DNA of 64,000 nucleotides. Origin: Moritella sp. F3 (GTDB taxonomy: Bacteria; Pseudomonadota; Gammaproteobacteria; Enterobacterales; Moritellaceae). The DNA is taken from NCBI RefSeq assembly GCF_015082335.1, contig NZ_BLRL01000005.1, positions 62,001-126,000 on the forward strand, given 5' to 3'. A program made the position numbers and the translations under genes. Within the stretch, counting starts at the first letter, position 1. Every line of letters starts with the position of its first letter. This document shows, piece after piece, positions 9,067 through 17,392 of this stretch. The notes beneath the pieces are model-generated. The model searched no databases. It had not been told where the DNA came from and saw only the letters and a program-made list of their open reading frames with translations.

Positions 9067-10647
9067 ATGTTAAAACGTAAAACATTACTTCAACTTTGTA
9101 TTGGTGCTGCATTAGCAACGACGGCAACGGCCAGTTTCGCGACTACAGATACCAGTCGACCAAATATTCTCGCCATTTGGGGCGATGATATCGGTATTGA
9201 TAACCTGAGTGCATACACGCAAGGTCAAGCGGGTCACTGGACGCCAAATATCGATCGTATTGCTAACGAAGGTGCGCTATTCACCGATTTTTATGGTGAA
9301 AACTCTTGTACCGCAGGTCGCTCTGCATTCATCACGGGTCAGCACCCAATGCGTACGGGTCTTACTAAAGTGGGTATTCCTGGCGCTGCAGAAGGTATGC
9401 GGGCTGAAGATCCAACACTCGCGATTATGCTTAAAGACAAGGGCTATGTTACTGGTCAGTTTGGTAAAAACCACCTTGGCGATCGTGATGACCAGCTACC
9501 AACTGAACACGGTTTTGATGAGTTTTTTGGTAACCTTTACCACTTAAATGCTGAAGAAGAACCTGAGAATGCTGATTACCCTAAAGGTGCCGCATTCAAG
9601 AAGAAATTCGGTCCACGCGGTGTGATCCATTCATATGCAGACGGTCGCATCGAAGATACTGGTTCACTAACGCGTAAGCGTATGGAAACGGTAGATGAGG
9701 AATTCTTAGACGCGACACTTAAATTCATCGACAAAGCACATAAAGAGAAAAAACCTTTCTTCGTTTGGTTTAACTCAACACGTATGCATGTTTGGACTCA
9801 CCTTAAAGAGGACTCTAAAGGACTTTCTAAGCGTGGTGGTTTATACGGTGACGGGTTAGTTGAGCATGACAACATGGTTGGACAATTACTCGACAAACTC
9901 GACGAGCTAAAAATTGCCGATAACACTATTGTTTCTTATACCACTGATAACGGTGCTGAGAAATTTACCTGGCCTGATGGTGCAACAGCACGCTACCGCG
10001 GTGAGAAAAACTCAACGTGGGAAGGTGGTTTCCGTGTTCCAGCTATGATCCGTTGGACAGGTAAAATCCCTGCAGGTCAAGTGGTTAACGAAATCGGTGC
10101 GCATAATGATTGGATCCCAACATTCATGGCAGCGGTTGGTGATGACTCTATCGTTGCTGATTTGAAAAAAGGTAAAACCCTTAACGGCAAAGAATACAAA
10201 GTACACCTAGATGGCTACAACCTGTTAGATAAACTGAAAGAAGGTAAAAGTACGACTGCTGATGACAACACAGATTGGCCGCGTAAAACCTTCTTCTACG
10301 TGACGGATGGTGGTTCAGTTTCAGGTGTGCGTATTGGTGACTGGAAAGTGCTTTACTCAGTACAAGAATGTACTGGCTTCCAAGTTTGGCAGTGCCCGAT
10401 GAAAGAACTGCGTGTTCCTTATATCTTCAATCTGCGCCAGGACCCGTATGAAAGTGCAATGTTAACGTCTGGTACTTATGAAAGTTGGATGTTTGATCGT
10501 ATCCCGTATGTGTATATGGGCGCAGCTGCAACTGGTCAATGGTTACAAACATTTGTTGAATTCCCACCACGTCAAGTACCTGGCTCATTCTCTATCGATA
10601 AGATCGTAGAGAAAATGAATATCTGGGAAAATGCACAGTACAAATAA
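9067..10647 (+). CDS. Secreted sulfatase (Cys-type, formylglycine-dependent)
   Basis: 526 residues with a signal peptide (cut near Ala25). It is an alkaline-phosphatase-fold sulfatase: metal aspartates in WGDD (Asp40-Asp41), and the maturation motif C81-T-A-G-R85 followed by SAFITGQ. Further family segments are FGKNHLGD, an HGFDEFFG block and TTDNGAE. Cys81 must be oxidised to formylglycine; the CxAxR form fits the radical-SAM maturase encoded next. It cleaves sulfate esters in the periplasm or outside the cell; the natural substrate is unknown. A C-terminal region with two cysteines (QEC...WQC) may form a disulfide. Confidence 0.92.
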   Translation: MLKRKTLLQLCIGAALATTATASFATTDTSRPNILAIWGDDIGIDNLSAYTQGQAGHWTPNIDRIANEGALFTDFYGENSCTAGRSAFITGQHPMRTGLTKVGIPGAAEGMRAEDPTLAIMLKDKGYVTGQFGKNHLGDRDDQLPTEHGFDEFFGNLYHLNAEEEPENADYPKGAAFKKKFGPRGVIHSYADGRIEDTGSLTRKRMETVDEEFLDATLKFIDKAHKEKKPFFVWFNSTRMHVWTHLKEDSKGLSKRGGLYGDGLVEHDNMVGQLLDKLDELKIADNTIVSYTTDNGAEKFTWPDGATARYRGEKNSTWEGGFRVPAMIRWTGKIPAGQVVNEIGAHNDWIPTFMAAVGDDSIVADLKKGKTLNGKEYKVHLDGYNLLDKLKEGKSTTADDNTDWPRKTFFYVTDGGSVSGVRIGDWKVLYSVQECTGFQVWQCPMKELRVPYIFNLRQDPYESAMLTSGTYESWMFDRIPYVYMGAAATGQWLQTFVEFPPRQVPGSFSIDKIVEKMNIWENAQYK

Positions 10648-10684
10648 ACAATTGGAATGATTGTGCATTAAAGCATTTGTAAAC

Positions 10685-10728
10685 AAGGAAGTTACATCTG
10701 GTTATACCGGGTGTAGCTCCTTTTGGTT
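10685..10728 (+). terminator. Imperfect hairpin between sulfatase and maturase
   Basis: AAGGAAGTTACATCTGG pairs imperfectly with CCGGGTGTAGCTCCTT around an A/T loop and is followed by TTTTGGTTTTT. It may attenuate transcription from the sulfatase into the maturase gene. Confidence 0.55.
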
Positions 10729-10790
10729 TTTAAAACCATCAATATTAATAGTCTAAATACTGTATTTTTACAGTTCAGGTAGTGAGTGAT

Positions 10791-12083
10791 ATGAGTAATA
10801 ATCAAATTCGCCAACACAATGGCAAACCTCAACAGCGCATGAATGTGATGACCAAACCTATTGGACCTGCATGTAACATTGACTGCACGTATTGTTACTA
10901 TTTGAGTAAGCAACAGCTGCTTGATTACGACAAAGGCTGCAAACCGACAATGAATCCTGAAATGTTAGAGCGTTATATCCGCACTTACATTGAACAGCAA
11001 AATTTTCCTGAGATTGTGTTTCACTGGCAAGGTGGTGAACCGACATTGCTAGGGGTTAAGTTTTTCCGTGAAGTGGTTAAATTACAAAAAAAATATTGCC
11101 CGCCTGGCGTGACTATTGAGAACGATTTACAAACCAACGGTATTTTACTTGATGATGAGTGGGGTAAGTTCCTCGCTAAAAATAAGTTTTTGGTCGGTAT
11201 TAGTATTGATGGACCAGAAATGATCCATAACACTTATCGTACTAACCGTGCTGGTCGTGGCACGTTCAAGCAAACGATGAAGGGTGTTGATATTTTACAT
11301 AAATATAATATTAACTTTGCGACTTTAACCTGCGTTAACAATGTCTCTGGTGCAGAGCCACTCGCGGTTTATCGTTTTTTACGTGATGTTGTTCGCTCAT
11401 CACAAATGCAGTTTATTCCGATTGTCGAGGCTAAAAGCTTTCGTGATACCGCACCACAACATTGGGACGATTCGGAAATACAATTTCAAGGTGCGCCTGA
11501 AACAGACCCTAGCCATCCCAATTCAGTGGTAGAAGCTTGGTGTGTATCAGCTGGGCAATGGGGTGACTTTTTATGTACCATTTTTGATGAGTGGCTGAAC
11601 GAAGACATTGGTAAGATTAATGTGCCTTATTTTGAAGCCGCGATTGAAGCCTGGATGGGGCGTGTTAACCCACTATGTACGCTCGGTCCGATGTGCGGTA
11701 AAGGTTTAGCTATTGAAGCTAATGGGGATGTGTTTGCTTGTGATCACTATGTTTATCCTGACTTTAAATTAGGCAACATTAATCAGGATGAGCTGCAAGA
11801 CATGCAGTTTTCCGAAAAACAGCAAGCGTTTGGTTATGCTAAAGAAAGCACCTTACCGGATCAATGCCGTCAATGTGACTATCAATTTGCATGCTTTGGT
11901 GAATGCCCAAAAAATAGGTTGCTAAAAACCCTGAAAGGGCAGAAAGGACTGAATTATTTATGCGCAGGTTGGAATAAGTTTTTCCGCCATATAGACCCTT
12001 ATATTACCTTGGTCGTGAACACTATGGGTCACAAGGTTTATAAGAAGATCAATCGTCAAGCAATGCAGCTTAAATTAAAGTAA
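10791..12083 (+). CDS. Anaerobic sulfatase-maturating enzyme (radical SAM, SPASM)
   Basis: ATG 10791 is preferred to GTG 10782 because AGGT lies 10 nt upstream. About 430 residues. The radical-SAM motif C28-x3-C32-x2-C35 (ACNIDCTYC) binds the first 4Fe-4S cluster. C-terminal cysteines in CTLGPMCGKG, FACDHY, CRQCDYQFACFGEC and LCAGW are the SPASM auxiliary-cluster ligands. It oxidises the sulfatase Cys to formylglycine without oxygen. It sits directly downstream of a CTAGR sulfatase, the expected substrate. An FNR-like site upstream of the pair would fit. Confidence 0.93.
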   Translation: MSNNQIRQHNGKPQQRMNVMTKPIGPACNIDCTYCYYLSKQQLLDYDKGCKPTMNPEMLERYIRTYIEQQNFPEIVFHWQGGEPTLLGVKFFREVVKLQKKYCPPGVTIENDLQTNGILLDDEWGKFLAKNKFLVGISIDGPEMIHNTYRTNRAGRGTFKQTMKGVDILHKYNINFATLTCVNNVSGAEPLAVYRFLRDVVRSSQMQFIPIVEAKSFRDTAPQHWDDSEIQFQGAPETDPSHPNSVVEAWCVSAGQWGDFLCTIFDEWLNEDIGKINVPYFEAAIEAWMGRVNPLCTLGPMCGKGLAIEANGDVFACDHYVYPDFKLGNINQDELQDMQFSEKQQAFGYAKESTLPDQCRQCDYQFACFGECPKNRLLKTLKGQKGLNYLCAGWNKFFRHIDPYITLVVNTMGHKVYKKINRQAMQLKLK

Positions 12084-12093
12084 TAAGGTAATC

Positions 12094-12675
12094 ATGATGA
12101 AATATATCAAAGGTCAATTTTTTACGGTATTGCAGGGCGTATTGTTAAGCACTGCGCTGAGTGTATCTAGTTTTCAGGCGATGGCTGTTGAATCTAAGAT
12201 GGCAACCGTGTTTCCCGATGAACAAGTTCAACCCATGTTTAAAAATGCTTATACGGAAATGAGTCGTCGCTACACGCTATTTGCAGAGTTATTCAACCTT
12301 TGCCAGCAGAAACCAAATGCAGAAGACTGTCAAAAACCTTATGAGCAAGCTAAGCAAAATTACACGGTGGCGTCTTCTATTTATAACTCGATTGAAATGA
12401 CGTTGATGCCCGCATTCATTGAACTTGAAACGCCATTAATGAGTTTAGTTGAGTTAAATAAAGCGTTAACCAAGCTTGGCTATATGGATACAGAATTGGC
12501 TGATGAGCAGATTTCGACCACGGCTTTAATACCTTATATTAATCAGTGGCAGGTAAAAAATAATCTCCCTGTCACCGATAAAATCTATTTATTACACACG
12601 TATCTTATCAGTGCCGATGCAATGCAAGCTATGCCAGAACAGCAGCATAAATTACAACATAAGCAGCCAAGTTAG
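12094..12675 (+). CDS. Exported hypothetical protein of the sulfatase operon
   Basis: 193 residues. The signal sequence is MMKYIKGQFFTVLQGVLLSTALSVSSFQAMA, cut near residue 31; ATG 12094 or 12097 may start, with AAGG at 12085-12088. The mature part is mostly helical and has two cysteines (LCQQKPNAEDCQK) that could form a disulfide. The segment ALTKLGYMDTEL plus YINQWQVKNNLPV weakly resembles a peptidoglycan-binding helix bundle. It lies 10 nt after the maturase and 8 nt before the TPR gene, so it is in an operon with them. Function unknown. Confidence 0.8.
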   Translation: MMKYIKGQFFTVLQGVLLSTALSVSSFQAMAVESKMATVFPDEQVQPMFKNAYTEMSRRYTLFAELFNLCQQKPNAEDCQKPYEQAKQNYTVASSIYNSIEMTLMPAFIELETPLMSLVELNKALTKLGYMDTELADEQISTTALIPYINQWQVKNNLPVTDKIYLLHTYLISADAMQAMPEQQHKLQHKQPS

Positions 12676-12683
12676 GGTAAGTC

Positions 12684-13697
12684 ATGACACTATTTCGATC
12701 GATTGCATTTGTCTTTATCGCCAGCGTGCTCACTTTACAAAGTGTGCATGCTGAATCAACAACACTGGAAACACGTCTAAATGATGAGAAATACATCGCT
12801 GAGATGTCACAAAATTTAGAATTGCCGCTTGCTGTACGTGTTCAAGCCGTGATTGAACTTGGACAGTTCAGTGGTGCTAATGCCTTAATTGCCATTGCGA
12901 GAGCCAGCCGTGCAGATCAATATGAATTACGATTAGCGGCAATTGAGGCTGTTCGATTTTGGAGTGTGAAAGCACGATGGGATGTTGTGTCTCCTTTGAT
13001 TATGGATGATGAAACTAGGGTTCAAGCCGCTGCTGGTGACGTGCTTGTGTCCTTGTGGGCGGAGTTAAACACAGACCAGCAAGCTTATTTACAGCCCGCG
13101 GTAGACCAGTATGTATCGACGCTTAAGAAAATACCGAGTGGGTTTGAGGTAGCGCTTGAATTAGCGAATGTTTATCGTTATCAGCAGCAATTCATCGCGG
13201 CAGAAAAAGCTTACAAAGCACTGATTAAGCAATACCCAAAACAAGCGGTGGGGTATTTACAACTTAGTGAACTTTATCGTCAAGGCAGTGAGTTTTATCG
13301 TCAAAATAACGCGGAAAGTTTAGCGCATGAGACGCTCATTCAAGGTATTGCTGTAAATCCGCAATCCGCGGAACTTTATTATGCACAAGGTCTTAGCTAT
13401 TATCGACAAGGTGATTTTCAACAAGCTGAAATTGAATTGCGTCGTGCAATAGACAATGATCCAAACAATGGTCGTTATGCGTACACGTTAGCAGTTATGA
13501 TCAATACCGCGCAGCCTGCTGAAGCGCTAGAACTCTATCTGCAAGCGCATGACAATACTGGCTCGCCACAGTATTTGTATGCGTTATGTGAAAGCTATAT
13601 TGCACAAGGATATGTCGTTCAAACGAGGCAATGTATCGGTAAATTAAAGCAAGTCGCACCTGACAATATAGTTAAACAATTGACGGATAAACTGTAA
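12684..13697 (+). CDS. Exported HEAT/TPR-repeat protein
   Basis: 337 residues with a signal peptide (cut after the Ala of VHA, about residue 23). Residues ~30-130 look like HEAT-type helical pairs (AVRVQAVIELGQFSGANALIAIARASR). Residues ~145-330 are TPR repeats, for example AEKAYKALIKQYPKQAVGYLQ and AELYYAQGLSYYRQGDFQQA with the usual A/G/Y pattern. It is probably a periplasmic scaffold that holds another protein, perhaps the sulfatase or its substrate-handling partner. It is the last gene of the maturase operon and converges on the AraC gene. Confidence 0.82.
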   Translation: MTLFRSIAFVFIASVLTLQSVHAESTTLETRLNDEKYIAEMSQNLELPLAVRVQAVIELGQFSGANALIAIARASRADQYELRLAAIEAVRFWSVKARWDVVSPLIMDDETRVQAAAGDVLVSLWAELNTDQQAYLQPAVDQYVSTLKKIPSGFEVALELANVYRYQQQFIAAEKAYKALIKQYPKQAVGYLQLSELYRQGSEFYRQNNAESLAHETLIQGIAVNPQSAELYYAQGLSYYRQGDFQQAEIELRRAIDNDPNNGRYAYTLAVMINTAQPAEALELYLQAHDNTGSPQYLYALCESYIAQGYVVQTRQCIGKLKQVAPDNIVKQLTDKL

Positions 13698-13728
13698 CAA
13701 ATAGAACTTGGCGGATCATTTATCTAAA

Positions 13729-14691
13729 TTAAATTGGATGATGATTAGCTTGGTATGTTTGATATGGCATTTCACCAAATAAGCGTTGATACCTAACCGC
13801 GTAGCGGCTCCACCCGTCAATATTCGTATTACTTGCCGCATGAATGACTGAGCGGGTTGACGACTTTTGCAGTTCGCGACGAAAGGCAAATAACTTGGTT
13901 AATAGATAACAACGTTTTGGTGAAAACCCAGTGTAGTGTTTAAACAATAGGTTAATTGTTTTGGTGCTGATATTGAGTGTCTCAGCGGCGTTATTCAGGG
14001 TAAAACGCTCGATATTATTTTCTTCCATCAACATCATTACTTTTGGCATCAAGACTTTTCTTGGTAAGCGACTGCGCCCTTTGAGTGATTGAGGGCGTAA
14101 TGGCGGTATCTGCTCCTTTAGTTCTGTTGTCAGTTTTAACAATGCGCGAGTTCCTCCGAGCGGATTTTTTGCAAGATCATTTCTATCTGTTATATCTGCT
14201 GCCTGTCGTAATTTAGCCATATACGTTGGATTAACGTCTAAGGGGGTTAAGGCGTTACTAAATTCCAGCAGTTGATGACTTATGTTATTCACTTCAGCCA
14301 GTAATACTCGGGTATTAGCAGGAATAGTAAGAGTGAACGGAATATGTGATTTTGCGCAAACAAGTGCAATTTGCGAGGTTGTCATCCAGGTGCCATTAAA
14401 GCAAAGATCACCGTCATCAATCGACATAATAACTAAACTCAGGCCGGAATTTAGTGGTTGGTAACTGCGCGATATGAGGGTGGCATCATGTTTAAGTTTA
14501 ATGGCTGTATATCTGACCTGTGGGCGTTGGACTTGATGTAAATAGTAGTGAGGATCATTCATTTTCTGGTGGGGGCATAGGTCATAATCAAACACGAGTC
14601 TTGCACAAGTGAGTTCATGCAAACGAGTATTAAATTCATCAAAGCAGTACAAATGCTTAGATGAGAGAGAAGGGGAATGATTGCAATGCAT
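13729..14691 (-). CDS. AraC-family transcriptional regulator
   Basis: 320 residues. The C-terminal double HTH starts with ERFTLNNAAETLNISTKTINLLFKHYTGFSPKRC and ends with RYQRLFGEMPYQTYQ. The N-terminal ~200 residues form a sensing domain without a recognisable ligand motif; the overall build recalls EutR-like regulators. The gene lies between the sulfatase operon (convergent) and the PafA-like phosphatase (same strand, 91 nt upstream), so it may regulate either. Confidence 0.85.
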   Translation of the reverse strand: MHCNHSPSLSSKHLYCFDEFNTRLHELTCARLVFDYDLCPHQKMNDPHYYLHQVQRPQVRYTAIKLKHDATLISRSYQPLNSGLSLVIMSIDDGDLCFNGTWMTTSQIALVCAKSHIPFTLTIPANTRVLLAEVNNISHQLLEFSNALTPLDVNPTYMAKLRQAADITDRNDLAKNPLGGTRALLKLTTELKEQIPPLRPQSLKGRSRLPRKVLMPKVMMLMEENNIERFTLNNAAETLNISTKTINLLFKHYTGFSPKRCYLLTKLFAFRRELQKSSTRSVIHAASNTNIDGWSRYAVRYQRLFGEMPYQTYQANHHPI

Positions 14692-14782
14692 TGTTCTAGT
14701 GGCTCGCTCTCGTTTGATTGCCTAAAGTGAACCGTACAAGTTAATATTTTCACGGTTCACTGCTGTGATTGTCGTTATATGG

Positions 14783-16474
14783 TTACGGTGTGATCTCTGT
14801 TAATACATTGCCTGTCGCGCCACTTGGTAAGTTTATGCCGAGTATATTCGACAATGTTGGGGCTATGTCATAAGGCGTAATATCACGGCTAATGACTTGA
14901 GGTTTGACCTTATAACCAGCAAAAATAACGGGCACATGGGTATCATAACGCCAAGGGGAACCATGCGTCGAGGCAATAGTGAGCCCATCCATGTTATTAA
15001 TGTAAGTTCGTGATGCAAAAACAAGATGGATATTACCCGAACGCTTTGGGTGGAAATTTTGCTGTACTAACTTACTGATACGAGTTTGAGGCAGACTATT
15101 ATTTTCAATATCCGTTCTAGTTATTGCGGCGCTTACCCCTGCTATTTTGAGGATTTCGTCGGCGATAACCTGTTCAACCTTGGCGGTAGATAAGTTATTT
15201 TTTTTGATTAAGTCTGTATCCAGATAAATATAAGGCTGAGCATATAAACGGATAAGTTCGTTACCTAATCCAAATTCTTGTTGTAGCCGTGCAGCTAACG
15301 CTGGATTCGTGAGTTTGTCTTTATCAAAGTAATGCGCATCGTGCTCTCCAGTATGTTGTGATACGGGTGCGGCTTCTGGTACACCATGATCAGCCGAGAA
15401 GGCGATGATCACATTATCAAGACCGACCTGGCTATCTATGGTGCTAAATAAACCTGCGAGCGTACGATCTAAACGGATCAGGTTATCTTCTGTTTCACGT
15501 GTAGACGGTCCAAACATATGCGATACGTAATCAGTAGATGAAAAACTCACTGATAAATAATCAGTGATCGCGTCTTGCCCTAATTGCTCTTCTTTAAGTA
15601 AGGTTTTGGCAAAGTCCGCGGTCAGTTCATCACCAGCAGGGCTGAGAGTCAGTAAGGTGCCAAAATATTTCCCTTTTGCACTGCCATAAGGGTGCGGAAA
15701 GTGTTTACTAAATCCGGCAAGATTAACTTTATGTTCTCCATTTCCGACTACTGGCGCGTAGGTTTTTTCTGCTTGGCTCAATGTCCACGCTTTATCACCA
15801 TAACGCGCAGGTAGATCTTGCTGATTCCAAGCCTCTACCCACTGTGGATATAGTTGGTAATAGTAATTACTGGTAACAAATTGATTCTTACTTTTGGAAA
15901 ACCAGAAGGCTTTACCGTTATCACCTGCGAGTGAAATAGCGCCGCGGTCTTTGACGGATACAGAGAATATTTTTGCTTGACCATGTGTGGCAATAGAGAG
16001 TTCATCACTGAATGTCGATGACAAGATGGTTAATGGTGAACGACCGTCTTTTTTTGCAGCTTTTTGAGTCGGGTCGACTTCGGTATCTTTATTGATTCCA
16101 GCACCTTCGGTTAGCATATTGTAGTTTGAATCTTCAATATTATAAACCAGCCTGTCCTGAGTACGATCAAACCATACATTGCCAACCATGCCGTGGACAC
16201 TCGGTGGCGCCCCTGTTGCAAGGGATACGTGCCCAACGATTGTCTCAGTGTTGGCATGCTCATAATTGGCATTGGTGAAGTAAGTACCTTGCTCCATTAA
16301 ATAGCGAAAACCGTTTTCGCCGAATTGGTGTTTATAGCGTTGAATTAGATCTGCCCGCAGACCGTCGATCGTAATTTGTAAGACTAATTTAGGCTGTGTT
16401 TGCGTTGTATCAGCAGCACTTACTGACGCACTCGCAAATAGACCGCAAAAAATAGAGAATGCTATTTTCTTCAT
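14783..16474 (-). CDS. PafA-like alkaline phosphatase / phosphodiesterase-family protein
   Basis: I placed the start at ATG 16474, with GAGGA 6 nt upstream; the longer frame to 16513 adds an unlikely leader. 563 residues with a signal peptide (cut after SVSA). Landmarks match PafA-type phosphatases: metal Asp37 (ITIDGLR), nucleophile Thr78 (NTETIVGHVSLATG), Asn99 in GMVGNVW, Lys175 and Arg177 in SVKDRGA, and SADHGVPEAAP. It would release phosphate from monoesters in the periplasm. It shares the alkaline-phosphatase fold with the nearby sulfatase. Confidence 0.85.
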   Translation of the reverse strand: MKKIAFSIFCGLFASASVSAADTTQTQPKLVLQITIDGLRADLIQRYKHQFGENGFRYLMEQGTYFTNANYEHANTETIVGHVSLATGAPPSVHGMVGNVWFDRTQDRLVYNIEDSNYNMLTEGAGINKDTEVDPTQKAAKKDGRSPLTILSSTFSDELSIATHGQAKIFSVSVKDRGAISLAGDNGKAFWFSKSKNQFVTSNYYYQLYPQWVEAWNQQDLPARYGDKAWTLSQAEKTYAPVVGNGEHKVNLAGFSKHFPHPYGSAKGKYFGTLLTLSPAGDELTADFAKTLLKEEQLGQDAITDYLSVSFSSTDYVSHMFGPSTRETEDNLIRLDRTLAGLFSTIDSQVGLDNVIIAFSADHGVPEAAPVSQHTGEHDAHYFDKDKLTNPALAARLQQEFGLGNELIRLYAQPYIYLDTDLIKKNNLSTAKVEQVIADEILKIAGVSAAITRTDIENNSLPQTRISKLVQQNFHPKRSGNIHLVFASRTYINNMDGLTIASTHGSPWRYDTHVPVIFAGYKVKPQVISRDITPYDIAPTLSNILGINLPSGATGNVLTEITP

Positions 16475-16730
16475 CATGATTCCTCTGTAAATGTATATTG
16501 TTTTTATGATCATGAATTAATTAAGACCGTTAAAATATGCAAAAACGGAAAAAATGAAAGAGGTAAGGATCAGCGTTGCGCTATTGTGATCTCTATTTGC
16601 TGCAATCCTAGTCAATACGAGGCCGCTACATTTTTAAGTTCTCTACCTTCCTGCATTACTCGCCTTTTTTATTATTTTGCCTTACAATTATTTCAAATTT
16701 ATATCCCCTCGTAAAACAAAGGAAAAAAAC

Positions 16731-17009
16731 ATGGCTCAAGCAACAGCACGACACATTTTAGTAGACGACGAAGCAAAATGTAATGAACTTAAAGCACAAA
16801 TCGAAGCAGGTACTGATTTCGCTGAAGTTGCTAAGCAACATTCAAATTGCCCATCAGGCGCTCAAGGCGGTGATTTAGGTAAATTTGGTCCTGGTATGAT
16901 GGTTCCTGAGTTTGATAAAGTTGTATTCTCTGCACCTGTGAACACAGTTCAAGGTCCAGTGAAAACACAATTCGGTTACCACTTATTAGAAGTTACAAGC
17001 CGTAGCTAA
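16731..17009 (+). CDS. ppiC: Parvulin peptidyl-prolyl cis-trans isomerase
   Basis: ATG 16731 has AAAGGA upstream (16718-16723). The 92-residue product matches the size of E. coli PpiC (93). It is a lone cytoplasmic parvulin domain: ARHILV, FAEVAKQHSNCPSG, QGGDLGKFGPGMMVPEFDKVVF, and GYHLLEVTSR. It catalyses rotation of prolyl peptide bonds. No signal peptide is present. It diverges from the PafA-like gene. Confidence 0.95.
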   Translation: MAQATARHILVDDEAKCNELKAQIEAGTDFAEVAKQHSNCPSGAQGGDLGKFGPGMMVPEFDKVVFSAPVNTVQGPVKTQFGYHLLEVTSRS

Positions 17010-17392
17010 TAATGATTTGATGTTTCTCGCATCCGCTGTGATGCGAGGAATTTCCCCGATGTAAACTAGCCTACAATCACTCTGCAATCCCCCCATAATA
17101 ACTCCCAGTTAGCACCGTCATAGCAAGTCATACTCCTCACGACATAAAATACCATATAATATAATTAGAAAATTAATATAATTTTTGTTGACACAAAATC
17201 AAATCGGGATTAAATTCCGCTCGATGTTTTCACGACCCTGTCCCAAGCAGTGTAAACAAGCGCCAGCAACCTCCTACCCGCTGGTGTTTTGCGCATGTAA
17301 AGCAGCATTAAACTCAGATAAAAACACCTGTTCCATTTGAGTCTTTTAATTTACTTAGCCGTTTTGGCTCTATTTTAGAAGGATCTTAAAGC
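17010..17392. other. Intergenic leader region ppiC-antiporter
   Basis: 383 nt. A hairpin CTCGCATC/GATGCGAG (17026-17047) follows ppiC, without a clean T tract. A strong promoter sits at 17188-17216. From there a leader of about 170 nt precedes the antiporter gene. It contains a second possible stem, GCGCCAGC...GCTGGTG plus GCGC, around 17258-17298. No match to a riboswitch class I know. Confidence 0.5.
17188..17216 (+). promoter_or_regulatory. Sigma-70 promoter of the NhaC-family gene
   Basis: TTGACA (17188-17193), 17-nt spacer, TAAATT (17211-17216): a perfect -35 and a good -10 at ideal spacing. The start point would be near 17223, leaving a long untranslated leader. Confidence 0.75.

Noticed and set aside
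9209..9547. Second frame inside the sulfatase gene
   Set aside because: Overlaps the conserved active-site region of the sulfatase entirely and has no independent support.
17188..17392. Lysine or glycine riboswitch before the NhaC-family gene
   Set aside because: The conserved core strings of those classes could not be found in the leader; only a simple hairpin is visible.
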